From Planctomycetaceae bacterium (GTDB lineage: Bacteria; Planctomycetota; Planctomycetia; Planctomycetales; Planctomycetaceae), in the NCBI GenBank assembly GCA_021732785.1, contig JAKFUG010000006.1, forward strand, positions 1 through 64,000: 64,000 nucleotides of DNA. The letters run 5' to 3'. A program made the position numbers and the translations under genes. Below are positions 8,890 to 17,955 of this stretch, piece by piece. Under the pieces are notes generated by a model. The model was not told the origin of the DNA, did not search any database, and was given only the letters and a program-made list of their open reading frames with translations. Every line of letters begins with the position of its first letter. Position 1 is the stretch's first letter.

Positions 8890-9315
8890 TCTGAGTCTCC
8901 CAAAGGAAATGAAGTGAGGACACCGAACAAATATCGCGACCCGCACAGAACGGGAATGGGAACGATCTCCACACGAGCCAAGCTCAGTATCCCGCCTGGC
9001 AAGCGATTTTGTCGTCATAATCTACGACAACTGACGGAATTGGAAACAATTTGCGAGAACGTGAAACGAGAGGTGACAGATAGGTCTAGTTCGATATTAC
9101 GGACGAGGGGAAGAGAGTGCAACTGAATCCCGCGCGCCGCAAGCCTAAAAATGTTTTTTTTGCGTGAAAGAGGGTTCTTCTCAGACATCGACCGATCTGC
9201 AACCCCAGCACCAATGAAACAAGGCCCCACTTTCGATCCGGCATTCCACGCTTTCCCCTTACAATTTTACCCGGTGATGGGGCACAACGTTCCCACACCA
9301 TTGGCAGCTCGTTGT
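8890..9315. other. Intergenic region between two minus-strand genes
   Basis: This 426-bp stretch separates the stop of the large TPR/FG-GAP gene from the DUF1559 start. It should hold the DUF1559 promoter, but I cannot point to a convincing -35/-10 pair. A run of eight T occurs near 9153. No gene is seen. Confidence 0.5.
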
Positions 9316-12252
9316 TCAATGGGCGCGAAAACCGGAAACGGCGACTGGCGTTCGTTGTTCGACAAGCACCCATTCCCGATCCCCTTCGAGGGGCCCCACC
9401 TGCTGTTTCTCACCCGAGGGCCAAAGAATTTCGATCCTGTCGACAACGGGGTTTGCGCCCAAACCGCACGTCAGCCGCCGCTCGTTCGATGCCTGAAAGC
9501 CGTCACCGGCCGTGAGTTGCAGCGTTGTGCTCTGATTTCCTGCAAACACCCGCACCCGCGTTCCGATGGCATCGCGAGCGGAGTTCACCGCGACCAGTCG
9601 CAGTGCCAGAAAATGAGCCGGTGTATCCGTCCGGTTGGCCAACAGGGCCGCCGGTTCATTCAGATGGGAAATGCAAACATCGGCTCGTCCATCCCGGTTC
9701 CAGTCGAGTTTCGCCAAGGCCCGGCCGTGACGCGGTCGTTCAAAAAACGGCCCCAGTTCGTGTGCGGGGACCTCCACAAAGTGAGCGTTTCCCCCGTTTC
9801 GAAAGAATTGAGCAGGCATTGGATAAGGAATGGTCGCACTCATCGGGTCATGAACATGGCCATTAGTGAGGATGAGGTCCGCATTTCCATCTAAATCGGC
9901 ATCCAGGAACTGGGTTCCCCATCCGAGCATCTCAAACCCCGGCTCCGCAAGTCCGGCGGAAGATGACTGATCCTGAAAGGAACCATCCATTTCCTGTCGA
10001 AACAGGTCATTCGTCTGGCGATAGAAATTGGTGACAAAGAGATCCAGCCGCCCGTCGTGATTATAGTCGTCCGCGGCAACTCCCATGCAGGCTTTGGCTA
10101 ACCCCTGATGGTCATAGGCCAGCCCGGCGAGCATCGCGCGCTCTTCAAATTGAGGAACCTTCGACGATTCCGTGCGATTCTGAAAGAAGAAATTGGCGGT
10201 CATATCGTTGCCGACAAACAGGCTCAGCCGCTGCGAACCATCGAAATCGGCGGCGATCACGCCCAGTCCACGGCCTTCTTCCGCGTTCAAACCGCTGGTG
10301 GCGGCCATCTCCTGGAACTGGCCGTTGCCCAAATTCAGGTAGAATCGATCGGGTTCCGCCGGATATTGGAGGGGGCTGCAACGGGGCCGCACCCGTTTGT
10401 TGCACGGTTTGAAGATGGTTTCGCCGCCGAGATAGGTCACGACATAAAGATCGGGCAAGCCATCCTGGTTGAAGTCGGCCATGACGGCGCTGGACGTCCA
10501 CCCACCGGCCTGCGTTCCGGAAACGGCGGTGACATCGGAAAACGTGCCGTCGCCGTTGTTGTGAAGCATCTGGTTGCGACCGACGTTTCCGACATAGAGA
10601 TCCGGAAAGCCGTCGTTGTCGAAATCCCCCACGGTGACGCCCTGACCATAACCGATGTCGGTCAGCCCCGCCGCCGTTGTGACATTCTCAAAGGCAAGGG
10701 GCGAATCCGCGGCGTTCGGGTCTCCCCGATTGCGGAAAAACTGATCGGTCGCCTTGCCGTCGAAAGTCGCTGGCGGCAGGCGGCCTCCCTGCGTGAAATA
10801 GACGTCGGGCCAATGATCGCCGTCATAATCCAGCACGGCGACACCGCCGCCGTTCATTTCAATCATCGATTCCCAATCACCAGTACTCGCCCCATTGTCG
10901 TACTGAAACTTGAGACCGACCGCGTCCGCATCGTCCTGAAAGGAAATGCGGGCTTGGAAGGGGACCGCAGGAGCCGGCGATGCGTCTGGCGAATTCGTCA
11001 CACGGCGAGGCAACGGGAAGCGCGACAGATCAATGTGCTGTGCGGGATCGAGTGTGGGCACTGTCAACGATGATCTACACATGAGGATCGGCGATAAGCG
11101 GGCAAGCGTCTCGCGCGCCCACTGCGGCGGACGACTCGGTTCGCGCAACGCCACTTCACACCAGCCAGCGGCTTCCCCTAGTCGGCCGAGTGATTCCAGT
11201 TCGTTCACGAGCGCAGGGAGCGCTGCAAGATTGAGCTTTTCGGACTGAGATGCAATTGTCAGCGAGAGCGACGACAATTGCTGCGCGCGTTTGGCGAACG
11301 CCTGGGATGACTCGACTTGATGGAGGGCCGCGAGGGATTGGGACAGAAGGTAATTGGCGCGTAATCCGTTCGGATTCAGTCGCCACGACTCCCAATAACA
11401 GCGAGCCGCACTCTCGATTTGTTCGTGGTGTGCAGCGGCCAAACCCCTTGTCACCCAGATTTCCGGATGCGTCTGAGTTGTCGACGGCATCCGTTCGCAG
11501 GCGTGTTCGAACTCATTCCATTGCCCCGTTTCCACGAGCAGTTTCGCGAGCAGAATCTGTGCATCGACGACATCCGGATGTTGTACCACAACGGGCTCAA
11601 GTTGCTTCAAAGCCGCCGTGAACTGCCTGTCGCGCCAAGCCTGTTGGGCGAGCGCCAATCGCGGCAAAGATTCCTGTGGCATTATCTTGAGAGCCTGCTG
11701 TGCGGACTCCGCGGCTTGCTGAAATCCCAGCTCGGGATTGGCAAAAACCAGCAAATAATTCGAATTGATGATGCTCGACTGGAGGCGTTTCGCGACCGCT
11801 TCGTGCGCTTCCCAGCTTCGCCCTTCCAGCATCAGCAGGAAGATCCATTGATCCCAGGCGACAGCATCGCCCGGCGTCGCCGCGATGGAGTTGCGGAGAC
11901 ATTTTTCGGCTCGGAGGACATCCCCGGCATGGATGGCGAGGCGTCCCAGATCCCGCTGCGCCACGCCGAAGAGATGCGAATCTTGCTGTGTGACTCGCTT
12001 CAGAAAGCTCTGCGCTGCCTCGGGGTCGCGTAACGCCAGGCTGCTCGATCCCGCCACCGCCAATGCCCGATCTGATGTCGGATCAAACTTCAAGACCCTT
12101 TGAGAAAGCGCTTTCGCCTGACGATAGTCTCCGCGACCCCACGCCAGTTCCGCCTGGACGATGTCGCGAGTCGAGGCGAAATAGATCAGGCCGACGCACA
12201 AGGATGCGAACAGCAGCGCACCCTTCGCCGGTGACAACAGCCGCGCGGTCAT
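9316..12252 (-). CDS. TPR + FG-GAP + ASPIC/UnbV protein, 978 aa
   Basis: After an N-terminal membrane segment (GALLFASLCVGLIYFAS, about residues 10-27), residues 40-370 form tetratricopeptide-like helices. Residues about 440-880 carry FG-GAP motifs such as DYDGDHWPDVYFTQGG, DFDNDGFPDLYVGN, DYNHDGRLDLFVTNF and DLDGNADLILTNGHV. The end (GTRVRVFAGN, GDGFQASNERRLTCGLG, EILWPSGEKQQVG) is ASPIC/UnbV. ATG 12252 overlaps the stop of the small upstream gene by four bases (ATGA). The protein is a paralogue of the divergent gene at 12800-15724 and of 5336-7213. It is likely anchored and extracytoplasmic; function unknown. Confidence 0.9.
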   Translation of the reverse strand: MTARLLSPAKGALLFASLCVGLIYFASTRDIVQAELAWGRGDYRQAKALSQRVLKFDPTSDRALAVAGSSSLALRDPEAAQSFLKRVTQQDSHLFGVAQRDLGRLAIHAGDVLRAEKCLRNSIAATPGDAVAWDQWIFLLMLEGRSWEAHEAVAKRLQSSIINSNYLLVFANPELGFQQAAESAQQALKIMPQESLPRLALAQQAWRDRQFTAALKQLEPVVVQHPDVVDAQILLAKLLVETGQWNEFEHACERMPSTTQTHPEIWVTRGLAAAHHEQIESAARCYWESWRLNPNGLRANYLLSQSLAALHQVESSQAFAKRAQQLSSLSLTIASQSEKLNLAALPALVNELESLGRLGEAAGWCEVALREPSRPPQWARETLARLSPILMCRSSLTVPTLDPAQHIDLSRFPLPRRVTNSPDASPAPAVPFQARISFQDDADAVGLKFQYDNGASTGDWESMIEMNGGGVAVLDYDGDHWPDVYFTQGGRLPPATFDGKATDQFFRNRGDPNAADSPLAFENVTTAAGLTDIGYGQGVTVGDFDNDGFPDLYVGNVGRNQMLHNNGDGTFSDVTAVSGTQAGGWTSSAVMADFNQDGLPDLYVVTYLGGETIFKPCNKRVRPRCSPLQYPAEPDRFYLNLGNGQFQEMAATSGLNAEEGRGLGVIAADFDGSQRLSLFVGNDMTANFFFQNRTESSKVPQFEERAMLAGLAYDHQGLAKACMGVAADDYNHDGRLDLFVTNFYRQTNDLFRQEMDGSFQDQSSSAGLAEPGFEMLGWGTQFLDADLDGNADLILTNGHVHDPMSATIPYPMPAQFFRNGGNAHFVEVPAHELGPFFERPRHGRALAKLDWNRDGRADVCISHLNEPAALLANRTDTPAHFLALRLVAVNSARDAIGTRVRVFAGNQSTTLQLTAGDGFQASNERRLTCGLGANPVVDRIEILWPSGEKQQVGPLEGDREWVLVEQRTPVAVSGFRAH

Positions 12253-12434
12253 GTCGCTTTCCGGTCGGCAAAAAATCCCCACACGAGCAGAGCCACTCCG
12301 GTCAAGCCACATACCGCCGCGACCGGGAGCAGAATGGTCTGGGCGAACGAGTGATAAGGAAAACCGATCAGAAACGCGTTCGAAAATGCTTGCTCAGCCG
12401 CAAGAATCAAGACGGCCCCCGTCAATGCGCGCAT
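12249..12434 (-). CDS. Small two-helix membrane protein, 61 aa
   Basis: The 61-residue product has two hydrophobic stretches, roughly residues 3-24 and 31-55 (TILLPVAAVCGLTGVALLVWGFF), with a charged DRKAT tail. It is accepted as a gene because its stop overlaps the ATG of the 978-aa TPR/FG-GAP gene in a TCAT (ATGA on the coding strand) arrangement, the usual sign of translational coupling. It may help insert or anchor its partner. No family recognised. Confidence 0.65.
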   Translation of the reverse strand: MRALTGAVLILAAEQAFSNAFLIGFPYHSFAQTILLPVAAVCGLTGVALLVWGFFADRKAT

Positions 12435-12799
12435 GCGTCGGATCCTTCATTTCCATCGGGCCGTTCACAGGTGAATGTTCCCTCAAATTACGGCTTGCCC
12501 GCTCGGATCGCAACAACAGATCGCTTATTTCGGCAAGGCTGTGACGAACACGTTCTCGTGGCTGGCACGCGACATCGGGAGATCGGGCGAGGGGTTGTTA
12601 TCGAAAATGGTTGCGATGATGATGGATGCGATCTGCCGCCTCTTTCTGCCTTCGTCAGCGACCGATCTGACCCGGTCAACGAAATGGAATTGTCGTGATT
12701 CTCGACGCAACAGAGACGTCCGCTATCGTGATTCATGGCAATTCGAGAGCGCGGCCGTTATCGCCCATGCCGCGCGAGGATCAACCTTTTGCCTCTGGC
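12435..12799. other. Divergent intergenic region
   Basis: Shared upstream region of the minus-strand 61-aa/978-aa pair and the plus-strand 974-aa paralogue. Both promoters must lie here, but no clear hexamers or operators were recognised. The open frame of the plus gene extends back to a GTG at 12695, so the last 105 bases could be coding. Confidence 0.5.
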
Positions 12800-15724
12800 A
12801 TGCAGGGATCTTCCGCACCGCGATGGTTGTCCGCCTCTGTGTTTCTGCTGGTGTTGATCGGATGTTCGGGATCGTCTGTCGAGACGTTGTCATCGGCACG
12901 GTTAAAACTCAAGGCCGGGCAATTCGAGCAAGCGGAAGTGGCAGCACAACAGGGAATTGCCAGCGGCAAACAAGTCGATGCCTGGCGTGTCCTTGCCGCG
13001 GAAATCGATGTCCGGCAGGACCGCAATCAGGCGGGCCTCGCGCATTTGCGCCAGTTGTCGGTCCATCCCGATGCGGATTGCGCGACGCGGCTGGTGGATC
13101 TCGGCCAATTAGCCTTCGATCATGGATTTGCCGAAGCGGCGGAACTCGCGTTCCGCGCGGCTTTGACCGCCGTCCCGGATGAACCTGCGGCCACATTCAA
13201 CCTGGGCTTTCTTCTGGGCTTTGAGGGCCGCAGTTGGGAAGCGGCGCGCTATCAATTCGCGACGGTTCAAAGTGGACAATTCACCCCACAACACTTGGTT
13301 TTGCTGGGTGCCGGTGTCCCGGTGGTGGAGCATCCGGAAATGCTGGAACGATTCCTGAAAGCCGTGCCGGACGATTCCTTGCCCCGTCTGGCAGAAGCGC
13401 GAGCGGCGATTCGAAGTGAACGATTTGCCGTCGCCGAAGAAATCCTGCAGCAAATCGTCGCACAGGATCCGCAATGTGGGGAAGCGCAGGGACAACTCGG
13501 GCGATTGTATGAAGCGGGTGATCCCGCGGTCTTTCAGAAATGGAACGCACAGGTTCCCGCCAGTGCGGAATTCCATCCCGAGGTGTGGGTCGCACGGGGA
13601 ATATGGGCCCGACAGCAGGACCAACTGACGGGAGCCGCTCGCTGTCTTTGGGAAGCGGTTCAGCGCGATCCGAATCATCGCGTCGCCCATTTTCAGCTTG
13701 GACAAGTCCTCATGGCGATGAACCGCTCCCAGGAAGCCGACGCGTTTTTGAATCGCGCGAAGCAATTACAAGAACTCGCCGCGCTGGTGGATAACATCCT
13801 TCAAAACCCAGACGACGCCGAGCGCATGCGACGGGCGATGGAACTGACGGAAGAATTGCATCGCCCTGTGGAAGCCTGGGCATGGGCGATGGCCGCAGTG
13901 CAGGTCGACCGTTCGAATTGGTGGGCCAAAGTGGCACAGAATCGTTTGCAGCCGGCGGCGAACGCCGCGACTTCTCAAGTCACCGAGAACGGCTGGCTCG
14001 CGCACACTTATGATTTCTCCACGTTGCCCCTGCCCGACTTTTCGCGATTCGTCACGCCCATCCGTAGTCCAGATGCGGTTGCCTCGTCCGACTCCGCAAC
14101 GATTCGTTTTGAAGACGAAGCACCGGCATCGGGTTTAAACTTCGTGTACCACAGCCGCGGACCCCACGAGACCGGGGCGATGCGGATGTACGAAACGACC
14201 GGCGGCGGAGTCGCCGTGCTGGATTACGACGGCGACCATTTTCCGGATCTCATTTTCACTCAAGCCGGAGCCGTCGTGCCTGCTGAGCAACCCCCGGACT
14301 GGACCGATCGGTGCTTTCGCAACATGGGAGGGACCGGTTGGCAGGACATTAGCCAATGGGCCGGTCTCGCGGATGTCGATTATGGTCAAGGAGCCACCTC
14401 CGGCGATTTTGACAACGATGGTTTTGTCGATCTCTACGTTGCCAATCTCGGAAAGAATCGGCTCTATCATAATCAGGGCGATGGCACGTTCCTCGATGTC
14501 ACACAGACCGCGGGAATGGTCGATGAACGATGGACAACCAGTTGTCTCATGGCCGACCTGAACGGCGATGGCCTGCCGGATCTCTACGATGTGAATTATC
14601 TTTCGCGCGCGGATGCGATCCGGGCAACGTGCCATGAAGGCCAGGAACTGAAACGCTGCAGCCCCGATACGTTTGCAGCCGAACAGGACCAATTGTTTCT
14701 GAATCTCGGGGACGGCCGGTTTCGCGATGTGACGGCGAACTCCGGGATTGAACGCCCCCTCGGAAAAGGGCTCGGCATCATTGCCGCAGATTTCGACGGT
14801 TCATCGCGACTCAGCCTTTTCGTTGCTAATGATGCCGTGCCCAATTTCTTCTTCGTCAATCAAACGCCGGTGGGTGGAACCGAACCGGTGTTTGTCGAGA
14901 ATGGTTTGCAAACGGGCCTCGCCGTGGATGGTGCCGGACTCCCACAAGCCTCGATGGGTGTTGCGGCCGGAGACATGGATGGCGATCGATTGCTCGACTT
15001 GTTCGTCACGAATTTCTATGAGGAATCGAATACGCTCTATCTTCAGCGGCACGGCCACATGTTCGAGGACGCAACGCGCCGCGCGGGACTTCGCGAACCC
15101 AGTTGGCGCATGCTCGGCTTCGGTACACAGTGTCTCGATGCCGATCTCGATGGCTGGCTCGACCTGATCATCACGAACGGTCATGTCCTCGATCTGTCCG
15201 CAAAAGGAATTTCCTTTCGGATGCGACCGCAATTCTTTCACAACTCCGGTCGCGGTCAATTCCGTGAACTTCCCGGACAACCGTTGGGAGCCTATTTCCA
15301 GCGGGAATATCTCGGACGGGGATTGGCGAGATTCGACTGGAATCGGGATGGCTTGCCGGACTTCGTGGTCTCCAATATCAACATGCAAGCCTCCCTCGTC
15401 ACCAATCGGTCTACCACAACGGGAAATTCCTTCGCGGTTCGACTGGTGGGCACTCAAGGTTCCCGAGACGCCATCGGTGCTGAAGTCACGCTGCATGTCG
15501 GCGACCACGTCTGGTCGCAACAACTCGTGAGTGGCGACGGATATCAATGCCGGAATGAAAACCGCATCGTCTTGGGTGTTGGTCCAGCGACCCACATCGA
15601 TCGCTGGTCGGTTCGCTGGCCATCGGGGATCACGACGGAATATGGCGGGATCGCAGCCAATGTCGAAGTGATTGCAACCGAAAACAAAGCCATGCCGCTG
15701 ATCCTGCAAGGGTCGCGAGAATGA
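12800..15724 (+). CDS. Lipoprotein with TPR, FG-GAP and ASPIC/UnbV domains, 974 aa
   Basis: From ATG 12800 the protein begins with a compact lipoprotein signal (RWLSASVFLLVLIGCSG, lipobox LIGC). TPR-like helices follow (AGQFEQAEVAAQQGIASG, GLAHLRQLSVHPDADCATRL), then FG-GAP motifs (DYDGDHFPDLIFTQAG, DFDNDGFVDLYVANLG, DMDGDRLLDLFVTNFY, DLDGWLDLIITNGHV) and a terminal ASPIC/UnbV domain (GAEVTLHVGDHVWSQ, GDGYQCRNENRIVLGVG, VRWPSG). Longer starts at 12767 and 12695 would put an acidic, unlikely leader ahead of the signal. It is the divergent paralogue of 9316-12252, but lipid-anchored rather than helix-anchored. Confidence 0.9.
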   Translation: MQGSSAPRWLSASVFLLVLIGCSGSSVETLSSARLKLKAGQFEQAEVAAQQGIASGKQVDAWRVLAAEIDVRQDRNQAGLAHLRQLSVHPDADCATRLVDLGQLAFDHGFAEAAELAFRAALTAVPDEPAATFNLGFLLGFEGRSWEAARYQFATVQSGQFTPQHLVLLGAGVPVVEHPEMLERFLKAVPDDSLPRLAEARAAIRSERFAVAEEILQQIVAQDPQCGEAQGQLGRLYEAGDPAVFQKWNAQVPASAEFHPEVWVARGIWARQQDQLTGAARCLWEAVQRDPNHRVAHFQLGQVLMAMNRSQEADAFLNRAKQLQELAALVDNILQNPDDAERMRRAMELTEELHRPVEAWAWAMAAVQVDRSNWWAKVAQNRLQPAANAATSQVTENGWLAHTYDFSTLPLPDFSRFVTPIRSPDAVASSDSATIRFEDEAPASGLNFVYHSRGPHETGAMRMYETTGGGVAVLDYDGDHFPDLIFTQAGAVVPAEQPPDWTDRCFRNMGGTGWQDISQWAGLADVDYGQGATSGDFDNDGFVDLYVANLGKNRLYHNQGDGTFLDVTQTAGMVDERWTTSCLMADLNGDGLPDLYDVNYLSRADAIRATCHEGQELKRCSPDTFAAEQDQLFLNLGDGRFRDVTANSGIERPLGKGLGIIAADFDGSSRLSLFVANDAVPNFFFVNQTPVGGTEPVFVENGLQTGLAVDGAGLPQASMGVAAGDMDGDRLLDLFVTNFYEESNTLYLQRHGHMFEDATRRAGLREPSWRMLGFGTQCLDADLDGWLDLIITNGHVLDLSAKGISFRMRPQFFHNSGRGQFRELPGQPLGAYFQREYLGRGLARFDWNRDGLPDFVVSNINMQASLVTNRSTTTGNSFAVRLVGTQGSRDAIGAEVTLHVGDHVWSQQLVSGDGYQCRNENRIVLGVGPATHIDRWSVRWPSGITTEYGGIAANVEVIATENKAMPLILQGSRE

Positions 15725-15753
15725 TTGCCGCGAATCCGAACCTCGCCTTGTCC

Positions 15754-15946
15754 AGGAGCCTGTCTCCGTAATCGCTGCGCTCTGGACAAATCACGGAAAT
15801 TGTCCTCCAATGCGTGGCGGCGTGGGTGGGTTGTTGGTCGGGTTGTTGGTCGGGGTGGTGTTGGGGAGGCGGAGCGGTGAGCGAGAAAGTGTATCGTCCG
15901 TGGCGGCCGGATCAGGCGTGGTTGATGCCGCCGTCGCAAGCAATTG
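15754..15946 (+). mobile_element. Relic of the IS found at 17956-19530 (left end, internal part lost)
   Basis: Position 15754 starts AGGAGCCTGTC, the terminal inverted repeat of the complete IS, followed by a matching subterminal region ending in GCGCTCTGGACAA. A GTG at 15877 opens VSEKVYRPWRPDQAWLMPPS, the transposase N-terminus, which then breaks into unrelated sequence near 15940. The element is oriented plus and is inactive. Confidence 0.85.
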
Positions 15947-15972
15947 AAGCCCGTACCTCTCTGTCCAATGCT

Positions 15973-16728
15973 TCATGAATCACGGTGGTACGGTAAATAC
16001 TCCGATCTTCGAGCACACACATCGACAAACCGTTTGATCAGATCGAGGCTTAATGCGCCGTCACTCCGCTCGGGATGCCACTGAACGCCGACATAGAAAT
16101 GCCGCAGCGGGTCGTCGATCGCTTCGATCACTCCATCGGGTGAGGTGGCAACGACCAGCAGTCGGCCCGCGTTATTGACCGCTTGATGATGTGAAGACAC
16201 CACAGTCTGGCTGGAAAGGTCTTCGCTCGAAAGCCTCAGCAGGTGATCCGTTGAAGCGAGTAAAGCCGAAGTCGCGATTCCGATGACGATCGCGTGTCGA
16301 TAATTGTTCTGATGGACTTCGACCGCATTTACGAGCGTATCTGGCAGGTGCTGGTTCATTCGCCCCCCCGCATGCAGTGCCATGATCTGCATCCCGAGGC
16401 ACACGCCCAGAACCGGACGATGCGGCTTCCGCGTCAAGGCGTCGAGAAGCGCGAGTTCAAACTCTTGGCGTCGCGGCTCTATGCAGCGGGACAGAGGATG
16501 TGCCGGAACGCCAAAGGCCTCGGTTCGTGCATCGTCGCCTCCCGTGAGCAATAGGCCATCGCAGAGGTCGACGTAGTAAGTCGCCGACTCAACTTCCTGC
16601 GGTAGCATCACGGGCAATCCGCCCGCTTCAACGACCCTGCGGCAGTAGGCCAGATTGCACTCATATTTGCCGCTGGCGATGCTGTTCTCAACATTGTCGA
16701 CGGTAATGCCAATCACAGGACGTGTCAT
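15973..16728 (-). CDS. Peptidase C26 / gamma-glutamyl-gamma-aminobutyrate hydrolase-like protein, 251 aa
   Basis: A class I glutamine-amidotransferase fold with the nucleophile motif GVCLGMQ (Cys about residue 108), SSHHQAVN and the catalytic QWHPE near the C-terminus. LLLTGGDD near residue 60 and the start RPVIGITVD are typical of the PuuD/peptidase C26 family, which hydrolyses gamma-glutamyl amides in the cytoplasm, for example in putrescine degradation. No other polyamine gene is nearby, so the substrate is open. The length matches the family. It ends about 27 bases from the IS relic. Confidence 0.93.
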   Translation of the reverse strand: MTRPVIGITVDNVENSIASGKYECNLAYCRRVVEAGGLPVMLPQEVESATYYVDLCDGLLLTGGDDARTEAFGVPAHPLSRCIEPRRQEFELALLDALTRKPHRPVLGVCLGMQIMALHAGGRMNQHLPDTLVNAVEVHQNNYRHAIVIGIATSALLASTDHLLRLSSEDLSSQTVVSSHHQAVNNAGRLLVVATSPDGVIEAIDDPLRHFYVGVQWHPERSDGALSLDLIKRFVDVCARRSEYLPYHRDS

Positions 16729-17196
16729 GTCGATGATTCTACCGCTCGCCGACGACGCGGGTTTGCGTTAGTCGTGAGCCGATCGTGTTTTTCGCGGTGT
16801 GGCGCCCAGCGATTGAAGGCATCTCAGATCATAGCGGTTTCAACAGCTTTCATCGCTGCTCACAATGGTTAGCGACCTCGCCGGAATGGTCGACTTTCGC
16901 CGTGATGTGCGAATATCTCTTTACCATGAACTTCCCGACACAGACGAAATCAACCAGCAGAGTAACGAACAGCAGGCATCCCCCCAACCGGAGCGGCGAA
17001 CTGACGCACGAAGCACAGCGTTCATCATGCTTACCTTGCTCCGCTTCGCGTACAGGAAAGCCAGAGTCGCCGTCTATTTGTTGGCGGCGGTGTGAAAGTG
17101 TGGCGCTCGCCGAGCAGAAGCGGAACTTCGCGAAGGTGACCGAACTGCTGGCGCAGTGTGCTACCCTGGAACGCCAACTCCAAGCCACCGAAAACG
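16729..17196. other. Region with decayed or unrecognised coding fragments
   Basis: Several short frames overlap here on both strands. The plus frame ending at 17204 has a plausible coiled-coil tail (VALAEQKRNFAKVTELLAQC) but no credible N-terminus, suggesting the end of a gene whose beginning was lost. I do not call a gene. Confidence 0.4.
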
Positions 17197-17442
17197 ATGG
17201 CTAAACGCTTGTTGCTGAGAAAGCACTTCTATAACGCTTGGGTCAGCATCATCCGGGGACCTTATTCGCAAGGCCTCATCAATTCGGAACGTGGGCTTCA
17301 AGTGCAGTACTGCATTGCCCTTTTCGAGCAGTTCAAGAAGTCAACGGTGTCGCGACGGCTTTTCATCGAACCTTCGATGAAGTTGCAAGGCGACCGTTCA
17401 GTTGTTCTTGCCGATCCGTTAGAATCTGGGCTTCCTCTTTAA
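17197..17442 (+). CDS. Hypothetical protein, 81 aa
   Basis: ATG 17197 lies inside the end of an upstream frame whose stop is at 17202-17204, an arrangement suggesting former translational coupling. The 81-aa product (KRLLLRKHFYNAWVSII, INSERGLQVQYCIALFEQF, RRLFIEPSM) has the look of a real globular protein, but I do not recognise the family. It precedes an IS relic, so it may be a surviving piece of a larger accessory gene. Confidence 0.4.
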   Translation: MAKRLLLRKHFYNAWVSIIRGPYSQGLINSERGLQVQYCIALFEQFKKSTVSRRLFIEPSMKLQGDRSVVLADPLESGLPL

Positions 17443-17505
17443 GGCAAGCAATGAGCAAATACCGTCGTCATTTCCGGGACACGGTTGAAGATCGTGATCC
17501 GAATG

Positions 17506-17955
17506 TTATGTGGATGGACGTCGGCGAAACTCGCTGATCGCACGGAAGTCGGGCGGATCCTCTCCCACGATCACCCGGCAGGCGACATCCTGTTCGCACC
17601 GCGACATGATCTTCCGCGACGACCGCATCCCGGTGGCATAGTTGAAGATCAAGAGCGTCAACATCATCCGCGGATGAAACGGCGGAAATCCCCGCAGTTT
17701 TCGCTCATAGTACGCCGTGATCGAACTGACGTCGAGTTCCCGCACGGCATCCATCAAGAAATAGACCAGGTGCCCTTCTGGCAACCAGTCCCTGGGAGCC
17801 CGTCTTGGTAATCCGCGAGCAGCGCTGATACAGATTGTCTCGACGTTTTGGGCGTCGCGGGACAGTTGGATTTGGTGGGCAGGGAGGTTGGCGTGAACGA
17901 GAAAGTGTATCGTCCGTGGCAGCCGGACCAGACGTGGCTGTTGCCACCATCTCCC
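17506..17955. mobile_element. Rearranged relic of the same IS family
   Basis: Positions 17506-17784 encode on the minus strand residues equivalent to PEGHLVYFLMDAVREL through DPPDFRAISEFRRR of the intact transposase. Positions 17893-17955 encode the matching N-terminus (VNEKVYRPWQPDQTWLLPPS) on the plus strand, so the two parts are inverted relative to each other. A CTCCCAGG sequence occurs at both break points. The complete IS begins at 17956, directly after the N-terminal piece. Confidence 0.8.

Noticed and set aside
7858-9126. Plus-strand 422-aa open frame
   Set aside because: It is antisense to the DUF1559 gene, whose pilin leader and H-x9-DG motif are unmistakable; the antisense product has no recognisable features.
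10108-11073. Plus-strand 321-aa open frame
   Set aside because: Antisense to the FG-GAP repeats of the 978-aa gene.
15920-15990. CAATTGAAGCCC at 15941 taken as the second end of the relic IS
   Set aside because: The orientation is opposite to what a second terminal repeat would need, and the AGGAGCCTGTC end sequence is absent.
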